Source: Streptomyces sp. CG 926
Lineage (GTDB): Bacteria; Actinomycetota; Actinomycetes; Streptomycetales; Streptomycetaceae
Direction: 5' to 3'
NCBI RefSeq assembly: GCF_003148825.1
Contig: NZ_QGGZ01000010.1
Coordinates: 248,001 to 312,000 of the forward strand
Length of the DNA stretch: 64,000 nucleotides
Numbering within the stretch: position 1 is the stretch's first letter; every line of letters begins with the position of its first letter. Shown one piece after another: positions 1 through 7,856 of the stretch. A program made the translations under genes and the position numbers. A model generated the notes under the pieces. The model had not been told where the DNA came from and did not search any database. It was given only the letters and a program-made list of their open reading frames with translations.

Positions 1-2
1 TC

Positions 3-344
3 GCTCAGATCCTGATCGGCCTCGTGGCCGCGCTACACGTGTACTTCATGGTTCTGGAGATGTTCCTGTGGCAGCGGCCCCCGGGGCGGGCGCTGTCCGG
101 CTTCGACGCGGACACCGCCCGCCTCACCGCACCGCTCGCCGCGAACCAGGGCCTCTACAACGGCTTCCTCGCCGCCGGCCTGGTCTGGTCGCTCGTCATC
201 GACTCGCTCGCCACCCAGATCTTCTTCCTCGTCTGCGTGATCGTCGCCGGTGTCTACGGGGCGGCCACCGCCAACCGCCGGATCCTGGTGGCCCAGGCCC
301 TGCCCGGCGCCCTCGCCCTCGGCGCGGCGCTGCTGGCCGCGTGA
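3..344 (+). CDS. DUF1304 family membrane protein (5' end outside window)
   Basis: The reading frame is open from the first bases, so the true start lies upstream and only the C-terminal ~113 residues are present. The segment holds the family hallmark of a His and aromatic-rich first helix (LHVYFMVLEMFLW), then the GFD...LAANQGLYNGFLA stretch and two further hydrophobic helices. DUF1304 proteins are short (about 120 residues) integral membrane proteins of unknown function. The stop codon overlaps the GTG start of the next gene (GTGA), so the two are very probably co-transcribed and the TetR protein may control this gene. The family call is secure; no function can be given. Confidence 0.85.
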   Translation, partial: AQILIGLVAALHVYFMVLEMFLWQRPPGRALSGFDADTARLTAPLAANQGLYNGFLAAGLVWSLVIDSLATQIFFLVCVIVAGVYGAATANRRILVAQALPGALALGAALLAA

Positions 345-988
345 GCCCGGAGGATCCGCGTACGCCGGAGGATCCGCGTACGAAGGACCCGCGCGCGCAG
401 GACCCTCGTACGGCCCGGACGAAGGGGCGGCTGCGGACGAGCCTGCTGGCCGAGTGCGCCGACCGGCCGCTCGCCGAGGTCAGCGTCTCGGCCGTGGTCC
501 GCCGGGCCGGCGTCGGCCGCGCCACCTTCTACCTGCACTACGAGGACCTCACCGCGCTCGCCGTGGACGCGTGCGCGGACGTGGTGCACGCGGCGGTCGA
601 CGCCCTGCACGCCTGGCAGACCGGCCCGTCCCCGCTCCCCCCGGCCCGTCCCCCCGCCGCGCTGGCCGCCTTCCTGGCGGAGGCGGCCGACCGGGCGCCG
701 CTGTACCGGACCCTGCTCCTCCCGGGGGGCGACGGCCCGCTCGGCAGGCGCCTGCACCGGGAACTGCGCGCCCGGGCCGTGGCGGAGCGGGCGGCGGTGG
801 GCGCCCCGCACCCCGAGCTGGTCGGGTCGGCGGTCGCGGCCGCGTTCACCGGTGTCCTCGCGGACTGGCTGCACGAGGACATCCGGGCGGATCCGGAGGC
901 CTTGGCGGACCACCTGTGGCGGCTGCTGATGGCCCTGCACCGCGCGATCGGCCCCGTCGGCGGACCGGATCCGACCCGGCCCCGGTAG
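341..988 (+). CDS. TetR/AcrR family transcriptional regulator
   Basis: 215 residues. The GTG start at 341 overlaps the DUF1304 stop. After about 25 residues of repetitive Asp-Pro-Arg-rich sequence comes a TetR-type N-terminal HTH (LLAECADRPLAEVSVSAVVRRAGVGRATFYLHY, roughly residues 35-67), the best conserved part of the family. The remainder is the helical ligand-binding and dimerisation domain, ending in a helix with WLHEDIRADPEALADHLWRLL. Translational coupling with DUF1304 suggests autoregulation and control of that membrane protein; the promoter lies outside the window. The repeated N-terminus is not part of the family and comes from an 18-bp tandem DNA repeat. A start further downstream is possible if the tail is not translated. 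Confidence 0.85.
   Translation: MSPEDPRTPEDPRTKDPRAQDPRTARTKGRLRTSLLAECADRPLAEVSVSAVVRRAGVGRATFYLHYEDLTALAVDACADVVHAAVDALHAWQTGPSPLPPARPPAALAAFLAEAADRAPLYRTLLLPGGDGPLGRRLHRELRARAVAERAAVGAPHPELVGSAVAAAFTGVLADWLHEDIRADPEALADHLWRLLMALHRAIGPVGGPDPTRPR
347..412 (+). repeat. 18-bp tandem repeat encoding the TetR N-terminus
   Basis: Two exact copies of CCGGAGGATCCGCGTACG (347-364 and 365-382) are followed by two shortened, diverged copies to 412. In frame they encode PEDPRT, PEDPRT, KDPRA and QDPRT. Slippage in such a tract would change protein length in 6-residue steps. Confidence 0.85.
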
Positions 989-1007
989 CGGGCCGCCCGC
1001 AACGCAC

Positions 1008-1038
1008 GAAGCCCCGCCGGGCGGACCGGCGGGGCTTC
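1008..1038. terminator. Bidirectional terminator between tetR and the cold-shock gene
   Basis: A perfect 13-bp stem, GAAGCCCCGCCGG / CCGGCGGGGCTTC, with a 5-nt loop (GCGGA), lies between the convergent TetR and cold-shock genes, 20 nt after the TetR stop and about 30 nt from the cold-shock stop. No U-tract follows, which is usual for Streptomyces terminators. Confidence 0.8.
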
Positions 1039-1066
1039 GCGTCACGGGCTCGGCTCGTGAAGTGGA

Positions 1067-1273
1067 CTACCTGAGGGGAACCACCCGCTCAGCCTGCGGA
1101 CCCTTGGGGCCCTGGGAGACGTCGTACTCGACGCGGGCGTTCTCCTCCAGCGACTTGAACCCGGTGGTCTCGATCGCGGAGAAGTGCACGAACACGTCGG
1201 GGCCGCCGTCGTCCTGCTGGATGAAGCCGAACCCCTTCTCCGAGTTGAACCACTTCACGATGCCTGTTGCCAT
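1067..1273 (-). CDS. Cold-shock protein (CspA family)
   Basis: 68 residues, the full length of a single-domain Csp. It carries both RNA-binding motifs, KGFGFI (RNP1) and VFVHFS (RNP2), in the five-stranded OB fold starting MATGIVKWFN. Such proteins bind single-stranded RNA/DNA and act as RNA chaperones; streptomycetes have several paralogues, many of them constitutive. The ATG at 1273 is preceded by a GAAGGA ribosome binding site 8 nt upstream. The gene is monocistronic, ends at the shared terminator at 1008-1038 and has about 200 bp of untranslated or intergenic sequence upstream, consistent with the long leaders typical of csp mRNAs. Confidence 0.97.
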   Translation of the reverse strand: MATGIVKWFNSEKGFGFIQQDDGGPDVFVHFSAIETTGFKSLEENARVEYDVSQGPKGPQAERVVPLR

Positions 1274-1478
1274 CTGGCTGATCCTTCACAACGTTCCACT
1301 GCGGGCCGCACACGCGGCCGTCTCGATCCTGCCCAACGGTCCCCCGGAGCACACGCTGAACGCGGCCAACCGGAGCAAGGCGCGGATTCGAACTTCCGAC
1401 CGCCTTGTCCGCGAAAAGGGGGAGCGACCCGATCCGAAGCCCTTCGGAAGGCCTTTCGGGGGGCTTACGCCCTCGCGC

Positions 1479-1847
1479 TCACGCACCGCCGTCCGCGACG
1501 GGCAGCGACGCGGCGGGTCGGGGCCGAGGGGCCGCCGCGCGTGCCCGCCGCGGCCCGCCGACGCGGCAGCCCAGGCAGTCGGCATGCCCCGCGTGGGCGC
1601 CGGTGTCCCGGACGCGCCAGTCCCAGTCCGCCTCCGGCCGGGGTCCGCTCGGCTTGCCCCACCCGGCGAGGTGCAGCAGCCAGGTGACGATCCCGGCCAC
1701 GGCGACGACGCCGAGCCCGAGCCAGATCCCGGGGATCCAGGCCGCGCACACGGCGCCGCCCGCCCCCGCGAAGCCCAGCAGGGCCAGGGCCGTCCCGGTC
1801 CAGCCGGCCACCGTGTGGCCGAGGTCTACGTGGCCGTGCGCGCTCAT
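1479..1847 (-). CDS. HGxxPAAW-like small membrane protein
   Basis: 122 residues. The N-terminus (SAHGHVDLGHTVAGWTG) is a degenerate form of the HGxxPAAW signature, followed by two hydrophobic helices (about residues 17-37 and 41-63) and a WGKPSGP junction, as in the actinobacterial HGxxPAAW family. The C-terminal half is a cytosolic Arg/Pro-rich tail with one CLGC pair and is longer than usual. The start has an AGGGAG site 4 nt upstream. It is divergent from the marR gene with an operator between them, so MarR control is plausible. The function of the family is unknown. Confidence 0.7.
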   Translation of the reverse strand: MSAHGHVDLGHTVAGWTGTALALLGFAGAGGAVCAAWIPGIWLGLGVVAVAGIVTWLLHLAGWGKPSGPRPEADWDWRVRDTGAHAGHADCLGCRVGGPRRARAAAPRPRPAASLPVADGGA

Positions 1848-1923
1848 GGTTCTCCCTGGTCGGACCGACAGCAGTACGCTCGAAAGTCGGGAAGCTTATT
1901 TCGCAAGGTAAGCATCTCACTAA

Positions 1924-1943
1924 CTAAGTAACTTAGACACTAA
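1924..1943. promoter_or_regulatory. Overlapping palindromes, candidate MarR operator
   Basis: CTAAGT-A-ACTTAG (1924-1936) is a perfect 13-bp inverted repeat. It overlaps a second dyad, TTAG-ACA-CTAA (1933-1943). They lie in an A/T-rich pocket just upstream of the marR ribosome binding site, between marR and the divergent HGxxPAAW-like gene. Position and symmetry fit an autoregulatory MarR site that also covers the divergent promoter. Confidence 0.65.
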
Positions 1944-1954
1944 GGAGAATGTGG

Positions 1955-2449
1955 GTGCAGGGCAAGACCCGCCCCCCGGCCACGGCCGGCGAGGCGATTT
2001 CACGCATGGACCAGTACGTCGCCCTGGGCATCGTCGGCCAGCAGGAGGTGGCGCAGCTGCTCGGGCTGAACGTCACCGACCTGACCTGCCTGGGCCACAT
2101 CCTGGGAGCCGGCGAGACCCCGCTCGCCGCCGGTGACCTCGCCGGACTCCTCGACCTGACCACCGGAGCCGTCACCGGGGTGCTCAACCGCCTCGAACGT
2201 GCCGGATACGCGCGACGCGTCCCCGACCCGGCCGACCGGCGCCGGGTCCGGGTGGTGGCCGACCCTGCGGCCGCCGCGCGGGTCATCGCCGTCTACCAGC
2301 CGATGTACGACCGGCTGGCCACTCTCTTCGCCGACTACACCCCCGACGAGATCGCCGTGATCGCCGACTGGTTCGGCCGCGCCGCGGTCGAGATCCGCGC
2401 GCACTGCGCGCAGCTGCGGTCGGGGGAACTGACAGCCGAGGAGGTTTAG
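1955..2449 (+). CDS. MarR family transcriptional regulator
   Basis: 164 residues from the GTG at 1955. This start is preferred over the in-frame ATG at 1949 because the AAGGAG site (1942-1947) is 7 nt from the GTG but only 1 nt from the ATG. The winged HTH spans about residues 38-105, with recognition region LLDLTTGAVTGVLNRLERAGY followed by the wing RVPDPADRRRVRVV, the DxRxxR-type motif of the family. C-terminal helices form the dimer interface. A double palindrome immediately upstream suggests autoregulation; the divergent membrane protein gene is the other likely target. No ligand can be inferred. Confidence 0.88.
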   Translation: MQGKTRPPATAGEAISRMDQYVALGIVGQQEVAQLLGLNVTDLTCLGHILGAGETPLAAGDLAGLLDLTTGAVTGVLNRLERAGYARRVPDPADRRRVRVVADPAAAARVIAVYQPMYDRLATLFADYTPDEIAVIADWFGRAAVEIRAHCAQLRSGELTAEEV

Positions 2450-2522
2450 CGCCCGCTGGTACCATGGGCGGTTGACCATCTGTTCTCTCCCCCCTCCTTC
2501 TCTCTGCTTCGAAAGGTCCTGC

Positions 2523-4001
2523 ATGAGGAACCCGTCAGCTCATGGGCGCTTCGGTGTGAAGGGCGGTGCCAAGGCCGGTGCCCGCACTCCCGCCAAGGCC
2601 GCCCGGACCCTCGGCCCGCAGGGTGAGTTCACGATGCACGCGCCGAAGGAACCGGCGCTCGCGCCGGTGCAGTCCTTCGCCGAGCTCGACCTGCCCCTTG
2701 AGCTGGTGGAGACCATGGCCTCGCTGGCCGTGACGGAGCCGTTCCCGATCCAGGCCGCGACGCTCCCGAACGCGCTGGCCGGGCGGGACGTCCTCGGCCG
2801 CGGCCGTACCGGCTCGGGCAAGACCCTCGCCTTCGGCCTGGCGCTGCTGGCCCGTACAGCGGGGCAGCAGGCGGACCCGAAGCGCCCGCTGGCGTTGGTC
2901 CTCGTACCGACGCGCGAGCTGGCGCAGCAGGTGACCGAGGCGCTGGAACCGTACGCCGCGGCCCTGAAGCTGCGGATGGCCACCGTGGTCGGCGGGCTGT
3001 CCATCGGCCGCCAGGTGAGTTCCCTGCGCACCGGCGCCGAGGTCGTGGTGGCCACCCCCGGGCGGCTCAGCGACCTGGTGGGGCGGCGGGACGTGCACCT
3101 GGAGCGCGTGAAGATCACCGTGCTCGACGAGGCCGACCAGATGTGCGACATGGGCTTCATGCCGCAGGTCACCGAGATCCTGGACCAGGTGCACCACGCG
3201 GGACAGCGGATGCTGTTCTCGGCGACCCTGGACCGCAATGTCGACCAGCTCGTCCGCAAGTACCTCAAGGACCCGGTCTCGCACTCCGTGGACCCGCAGG
3301 CGGGCGCGGTGTCCACGATGGACCACCACGTGCTGCACATCCACGCGGCCGACAAGGTCTCGGCGGCGACCGAGATCGCGGCCCGGGACAACCGGGTGCT
3401 GATGTTCCTCGACACCAAGCACGGGGTCGACCAGTTCGTGAAGCACCTGCGGGCCATGGGCGTACGGGCGGAGGGCCTGCACAGCGGCAAGTCCCAGCCG
3501 CAGCGCACCCGGACCCTGGCCCAGTTCAAGACCGGGGCCGTCAGCGTCCTGGTCGCGACGAACGTCGCGGCGCGCGGCATCCACATCGACGACCTCGACC
3601 TCGTGGTCAACGTGGACCCGCCCGCCGACCACAAGGACTATCTGCACCGGGGCGGCCGCACCGCCCGGGCCGGCGAGTCCGGCCGGGTCGTCACCCTCGT
3701 CACCCCGAACCAGCGTCGGGACATGGTCCGGCTGCTCGCCGACGCCCGGATCCGGCCGACGATCACGCAGGTGCGGTCCGGCGAGGAGGCACTGACCCGC
3801 ATCACCGGCGCCAAGGCCCCTTCCGGGGTCCCGCTGGCGGGTTCCGCTCCGACCGACGCCAAGGGCAAGCCCTCGGGCTCGGACCTGGCCTTCCGCGGCA
3901 TGGGTACCCGCCCGGGCCGGGGCAAGGAGTCCCGCAAGACGATCGAGGCCCGTCAGCAGGCCGAGGCCCGCCGCGCGGCCCGGGTACGCCGGGGCGTCTG
4001 A
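2523..4001 (+). CDS. DEAD-box ATP-dependent RNA helicase
   Basis: 492 residues. The ATG at 2523 has an AAAGG site 6-7 nt upstream; longer in-frame starts lack one. All superfamily-2 motifs are present in order: Q motif (PFPIQAATLPNAL), motif I (GRGRTGSGKT, around residue 96), Ia (PTRELAQQ), Ib (TPGRL), II (DEAD, around 202-205), III (SAT), V (ATNVAARGIHIDD) and VI (HRGGRTARAG, around 375). A short basic N-terminal tail and a Lys/Arg-rich C-terminus resemble those of RhlE-like actinobacterial helicases and probably aid RNA binding. The role is ATP-driven unwinding of structured RNA in ribosome assembly or mRNA decay. The leader has an unusual pyrimidine tract (about 2479-2510). A terminator follows at 4021-4044. 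Confidence 0.95.
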   Translation: MRNPSAHGRFGVKGGAKAGARTPAKAARTLGPQGEFTMHAPKEPALAPVQSFAELDLPLELVETMASLAVTEPFPIQAATLPNALAGRDVLGRGRTGSGKTLAFGLALLARTAGQQADPKRPLALVLVPTRELAQQVTEALEPYAAALKLRMATVVGGLSIGRQVSSLRTGAEVVVATPGRLSDLVGRRDVHLERVKITVLDEADQMCDMGFMPQVTEILDQVHHAGQRMLFSATLDRNVDQLVRKYLKDPVSHSVDPQAGAVSTMDHHVLHIHAADKVSAATEIAARDNRVLMFLDTKHGVDQFVKHLRAMGVRAEGLHSGKSQPQRTRTLAQFKTGAVSVLVATNVAARGIHIDDLDLVVNVDPPADHKDYLHRGGRTARAGESGRVVTLVTPNQRRDMVRLLADARIRPTITQVRSGEEALTRITGAKAPSGVPLAGSAPTDAKGKPSGSDLAFRGMGTRPGRGKESRKTIEARQQAEARRAARVRRGV

Positions 4002-4020
4002 CCCGCGTACGCCGCGCCGA

Positions 4021-4044
4021 CCCCGGACCGGACCCGGTCCGGGG
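4021..4044. terminator. Terminator hairpin between helicase and methyltransferase
   Basis: A perfect 10-bp stem CCCCGGACCG / CGGTCCGGGG with a GACC tetraloop lies 20 nt after the helicase stop and 20 nt from the convergent methyltransferase stop, so it can serve both. Confidence 0.8.
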
Positions 4045-4064
4045 TGCGCCGTCGGCCTTCGGCG

Positions 4065-5000
4065 TCAGCCCCTGCGGCGGCGGTTACGAGCCACGATCGC
4101 GCGGGTGACCACGGGCGGAAGCAGGTCCTTGGCCAGCTTGCGCCAGCGGACCCCGGGCTTGCGCACGGCGGCGGGAGCGGGGACCGGCGCCGGTTCCGCG
4201 GGCGGCGCGGGGTGCAGCGGCTGCGGGGACTCCGGCGCGACCACGCCTTGGTCGCCGATGCGTACCAGCGGGCGGTCGTCGATCATCTCCACGCCGTGCC
4301 AGAGGTCGGTGCGCTCCTCCAGCCACGCGAGCAGCGCCGCCTGGTGGGGCGCCGGGTCGCCCCAGGTCGCGTAGAGCTTCGAGCTCGAGACGCAGATGGG
4401 GTGCAGATCGCCCGTGGCCACCGCGCCCCAGACTGCGGCCGAGACGCCGGGGGTGTGCTCGGAGCGGTAGTCGTCGAAAGCCACCACGGCGTCCGGGGTC
4501 GTGACGATCCGCGAGGACGCGATGTCCGTGACGACGTGCTCGTAGAGGTGCGAGGCGTCGATGTGCACGAATCGGCAGCTCGCCGGCTTGACCTCGTCGG
4601 CGACGACCGAGGTCGGGGCCTGGATCAGAGTCGGCAGCGTCTCGTGGAAGGCCAGGTAGTTCGTCTCGAAGCCGCGCCGCGTGAGCGTGGGGTAGGACGC
4701 GCCGTTCTCGGCGATGTTGGAGTCGTCCGTCGCGGGCGAGTCGAAGAGGTCACACACGGTGAATTGCTCGCCGGGCCGCAGGTACCGGCCGAGAAATATC
4801 GCACTCTTCCCCATGAAGGCGCCGAGTTCCAGCAGGTCGCCCGGCTTCCCCTCGTCGCTGTTCTGACGCGTCAGGAACCAGTCGAAGAGCGCCTGGTCGT
4901 ACGCCGCGAACCAGCCTTTGACCTCGGCGTACGTCGTGGGTACGGGCGGGGCGGGCTCACCGTCGGGGGTCGTGACGGAAGCTTGAGAAACGTGCGACAC
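4065..5000 (-). CDS. Class I SAM-dependent methyltransferase (Methyltransf_24-like)
   Basis: 311 residues from a GTG with a GGAGG site about 10 nt upstream. The Rossmann motif I is LLELGAFMGKSAIFLGRYL (around residues 56-74). It is followed by an acidic strand end (VCDLFD) and FVHIDASHLYEHVVTDI, the second-half pattern of the Methyltransf_24 family, which modifies sugars or small molecules in polysaccharide and antibiotic pathways. The C-terminus (about residue 240 onward) is a Pro/Ala-rich linker and a strongly basic tail (ARNRRRRG). Substrate unknown. The gene stands alone. A 14-bp palindrome and a candidate -10 element lie upstream. Confidence 0.78.
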   Translation of the reverse strand: MSHVSQASVTTPDGEPAPPVPTTYAEVKGWFAAYDQALFDWFLTRQNSDEGKPGDLLELGAFMGKSAIFLGRYLRPGEQFTVCDLFDSPATDDSNIAENGASYPTLTRRGFETNYLAFHETLPTLIQAPTSVVADEVKPASCRFVHIDASHLYEHVVTDIASSRIVTTPDAVVAFDDYRSEHTPGVSAAVWGAVATGDLHPICVSSSKLYATWGDPAPHQAALLAWLEERTDLWHGVEMIDDRPLVRIGDQGVVAPESPQPLHPAPPAEPAPVPAPAAVRKPGVRWRKLAKDLLPPVVTRAIVARNRRRRG

Positions 5001-5443
5001 GGAGAGTCATCCTCCAGCGAAGTGGCATCGATCTTCACGCGGATACCCGGCCGGGTACCGGAACCTTATGCCCTGGATGGACGTGTGACGAGATGTAAAC
5101 GCGATCATCCTGTGATTCCCGCCCCACCTGTCCGGCGCGGTGCTGCGGTCGCGAGCGGGGCCGGCCCGAGGCCACCACCTGAGGCGGATGACCGCTCACA
5201 CGGCGACGGCCACGGTGAACGCGGTGCCGGCGACGACGAGTTGGCCCACGTCTTGAGGCCACGTCCGCGAACGCCGGGGCGCACACGTGGTTACCGGCAC
5301 GCCGCTCGGGTCGGACCGGTGCCTCGACCGGCCCGAGGCCTTCGGGGGGCATTCCCGCGGGCACGCACGGCGCGCGGGATCGCTCTCCTCCTCGGCCGTA
5401 CGGCCGCCGCCGGCCGATGCGGCCTACGCCGCGTGATCCGGAG
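5001..5443. other. Intergenic stretch with no supported gene
   Basis: The 443 bp between the methyltransferase start and the next gene's stop contain only Arg/Gly/Pro-rich frames with no ribosome binding site or recognisable domain. The part next to the methyltransferase carries its probable promoter, palindrome and leader. I see nothing else. Confidence 0.6.
5044..5068 (-). promoter_or_regulatory. Palindrome and candidate -10 box upstream of the methyltransferase
   Basis: TACCCGGCCGGGTA (5044-5057) is a perfect 14-bp palindrome about 45 nt upstream of the GTG at 5000. Read on the minus strand, TAAGGT (5063-5068) matches the TANNNT actinobacterial -10 pattern, which would place transcription initiation within the palindrome. 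The -35 region is not convincing. Confidence 0.4.
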
Positions 5444-5992
5444 TCAGACCGCGGTGCCGCGCCGCAGGCGTTCGGCGGCCGCGTTGCGGACGCGGCGGGT
5501 GCGGGCGTCGGTGGCCAGCAGGGCGAGGGCCTCGTACGAGGTCAGCAGGCGGGCAGCGGTGCGCTGGCACCAGTCGGAGGCCGCGGTGAGTTCCTCGGGG
5601 GACCAGGCCTCGCCGCGGGTGACGGCCTTGAGCAGGCTCCACTCCCGCAGCCGGCGCTCGGGGAAGGCCCGGCCGGCGAGGGCGGCGGCCATGGCCCGGG
5701 ACCAGGCGGGGAACTCCTCCTCGTCCAGCAGTTGTACGGCTCGTCGGTCGAGATGGGTGACCACCGCGCTCTCGGCCATCACCCCGTCGGGATCGCGCAG
5801 CACGGCGGCCACGACCTCCGCCTCGGCCTGCGGGCCCGCGCCCGGGCCCGGCGCCGCGGCCAAGGACTCCAGATGGCGGGCGTAGCGCCAGTGCTCGGGC
5901 GGCTCGTCGGCGTCGGGGCCGTTCATCGGGTCCCCCGCCGGTATGTCGGCGGTGGGTCGCTGCTCGTCGTTTCCTCTCCCCATGGCACCCAT
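5444..5992 (-). CDS. Hypothetical protein, soluble, helical
   Basis: 182 residues, no domain recognised. The sequence is Ala/Arg/Glu-rich and probably alpha-helical, with a tidy core from HWRYARHLESLAA to the C-terminal RRVRNAAAERLRRGTAV, and no signal peptide or membrane segment. Codon use matches its neighbours, supporting a real gene. The ATG at 5992 has no clear ribosome binding site; an internal ATG at 5926 has a GGGGGA site 5 nt upstream and would give a 160-residue protein beginning MNGPDADEPPEHWR. The later start is at least as likely. Confidence 0.6.
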   Translation of the reverse strand: MGAMGRGNDEQRPTADIPAGDPMNGPDADEPPEHWRYARHLESLAAAPGPGAGPQAEAEVVAAVLRDPDGVMAESAVVTHLDRRAVQLLDEEEFPAWSRAMAAALAGRAFPERRLREWSLLKAVTRGEAWSPEELTAASDWCQRTAARLLTSYEALALLATDARTRRVRNAAAERLRRGTAV

Positions 5993-6174
5993 TCCACACG
6001 ATCTCCGTCCGCGGCCGGCGGTCAGGGTGCCGTCAGGGGCGGTTCAGCGGTGCGGGGCCGACATCAGGGCTTCCGGACCGACCGGTCGGTAGCCGGTGGC
6101 CGTTGGCCGGTGGGCCGTGACCGGGAAGGCTCGGACGCGTCCAGGATCTTGTCGGCGGCCACCGCCCATGTCCG

Positions 6175-6908
6175 TCAGACCTGCTCGAAGTGGAAGGACT
6201 TGATGAAACAGTCGCGGGGCTGACCGATCGCGAAGAAGATGCAGTCCACCAACGACTGCGCCGTGAGCGGGTCCTTCGCCGTGCGCGGCGCCCCCTCCCA
6301 GGATTCCGAGAGCGGGTCGTGGTTGTCGAAGTCCGGCGGGTAGAGGGAGATGAGCGGACACCTTGGTCGCGCAGCCTGCGGGAGAGGATCTCGGTGAAAC
6401 CGGCCTGGGCGCTCTTGGCCGCGTAGAAGGCCGCGTGGGCGTCGGACCGGTGGTGGCCGGTCTCCCCACAGCCGGAGATCATGGTGACGATGTCCGGCTC
6501 GGCCGACTTCAGGAGCAGCGGGAGGAAGGCCTTGGTGGCCAGGACGGTACCGGTGGCGCCGGAGGCGAGGGTGTCGATCACGTCCTCGTCGGAGGCGGAC
6601 TTGAGGTCCGCGCCGTGCTGGTAGCGGGCGCCGTTGTTGACCAGCACGTCTATGTGCTCGGTACGGGCGGCGACCTCGCCGGCGAACTGCCGTACGGAGG
6701 CGGGGTCGGTCAGGTCGCAGGCATGGGCGTGGACGCGGTCCGCGTCGTGACCCTGGGCGAGGATCTCCTCGCGGACGCGTTCGGCGGCTTCGAGGGTCCG
6801 GGCGGAGAGGTGGACCTCGGCGCCCCCGCTCGCGAAACGGAGGGCGAGGGTACGGCCGAAGTCGCGGCCGGCGGCGGTGATGACGACGCGACGGTGTTCC
6901 GGTGCCAT
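6175..6908 (-). pseudogene. Short-chain dehydrogenase/reductase broken by a 1-nt deletion
   Basis: From the ATG at 6908 (AGGAG about 11 nt upstream) the frame encodes an SDR: cofactor region VVITAAGRDFGRTLALRFA, then VNNGARYQ, a Ser in VTMISGCGETGHH and the catalytic YAAKS. After LRDQGVR the frame shifts. The adjacent frame continues naturally as ISLYPPDFDNHDPLSESW and ends in a plausible C-terminus at 6175. Restoring one C between plus-strand positions 6353 and 6354 (GATGAGCGG to GATGACGCGG) rejoins both parts as GVRVISLYPPDF. The glycine-rich loop is also atypical (TAAGRDFGR rather than TGxxxGxG). Either a real recent frameshift or a sequencing error; the undecayed downstream part favours very recent loss or an error. 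Confidence 0.8.
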
Positions 6909-7060
6909 GTCTGCGCTCACTCCTGATTCGTGGTCTGTGCACATGATCTCAGGTGCGGGGCATGGCAGGGCGGTCGGGCCGCAGGGGGCGGGATCGCGGA
7001 GAGCCGGGCCGTTCGGGGCGACCGGGGGCGCGGACGCGCACCGGCTCTCCACGCCACGCC

Positions 7061-7564
7061 TCAGAGCTCGCCCGCCTCCTCCTCCGCCTCCGGCAGCGGG
7101 GCCCCGGTCTCCAGCAGCGTCTTGAGGCTGGACGCGAGCATCGGCCAGGCCCGCCCGCACATGCCGATCAGGGTGCCACCGGGCTCGAAGTCCTCGTGCA
7201 GGATGGTCAGCCGGGCGAGGCTGTCGCCGACGGGCTCGATCTCGTACGTCACCTTCGTACGACGCTCCTCGGCCAGTTCGGCCCGCAGCTCCTCGCCGAT
7301 CCCGGCCGAGGCCGCCCACTGCGGGGTGAAGGTGTGCCAGGTGTAGGAGAGCAGGCGGTCCGGGATGCAGTCGAGGACCACCTGTTCGGGGTCGCTGGTA
7401 CGGGCCCCCCGCTCGACCCAGTCCATCGGCGAACCCACCGCCCAGTCGGTCTCGAAGCTCAGGCCCCAGTACCGGCGGGTGAAGGCCGGCTCGGTGAGGG
7501 CCTGCCAGACCCTGGCGGGATCGGCCTGGATGTACAGGGTGTAGGTGATCGCGCTGTCGCTCAT
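7061..7564 (-). CDS. SRPBCC / AHSA1-like protein (START-fold)
   Basis: 167 residues from the ATG at 7564 (MSDSAITYTLYIQADPARVWQALTEPAFTRRYWG). This is the standard opening of Activator-of-Hsp90-ATPase homologue 1-like proteins, which bind small hydrophobic ligands in a helix-grip cavity. The middle has the expected W...D and E-P-V motifs (KVTYEIEPVGDSLARLTILHEDF) and the C-terminus ends in the long helix with WPMLASSLKTLLETG. The same frame stays open further upstream, but that part is Arg/Pro-rich with no family similarity. Such genes often pair with ArsR regulators; none is present here. Function unknown. Confidence 0.82.
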   Translation of the reverse strand: MSDSAITYTLYIQADPARVWQALTEPAFTRRYWGLSFETDWAVGSPMDWVERGARTSDPEQVVLDCIPDRLLSYTWHTFTPQWAASAGIGEELRAELAEERRTKVTYEIEPVGDSLARLTILHEDFEPGGTLIGMCGRAWPMLASSLKTLLETGAPLPEAEEEAGEL

Positions 7565-7856
7565 GGCCCCATGCTGCGGGACCGCGGACCGCGGACGGCG
7601 GATTTCCCGATCATGGCGGTGGTCGCGGGGCGGGACCGAACGCCGCCCGCACCCCGGTCGGCAACCCGCCGCGACGGCCGTCGGCGCACGTGGAAGGCGA
7701 GCCCGCACAGCCCGAGGCCGGCCCGGGTCGCGGCCCACCAGGTCCGGAGCGGGCCGTCGCGCCGCGAGGTCGGCGATGACGGAGTCCTCGTGGCAGCTGA
7801 TCGACCAGGCGCTGGTGAATCCCATGCGCTCGACGGTCGGCGGGGCCACCGACACC

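Noticed and set aside
1381..1400. GATTCGAAC on the plus strand, the reverse complement of a tRNA T-loop, within the cold-shock gene leader
   Set aside because: The flanking bases do not pair as a T-stem and no acceptor or anticodon arm can be drawn on either strand.
5035..5364. Open frame of about 109 residues on the minus strand
   Set aside because: Arg/Gly-rich, no ribosome binding site, no family similarity; it covers the methyltransferase promoter and palindrome.
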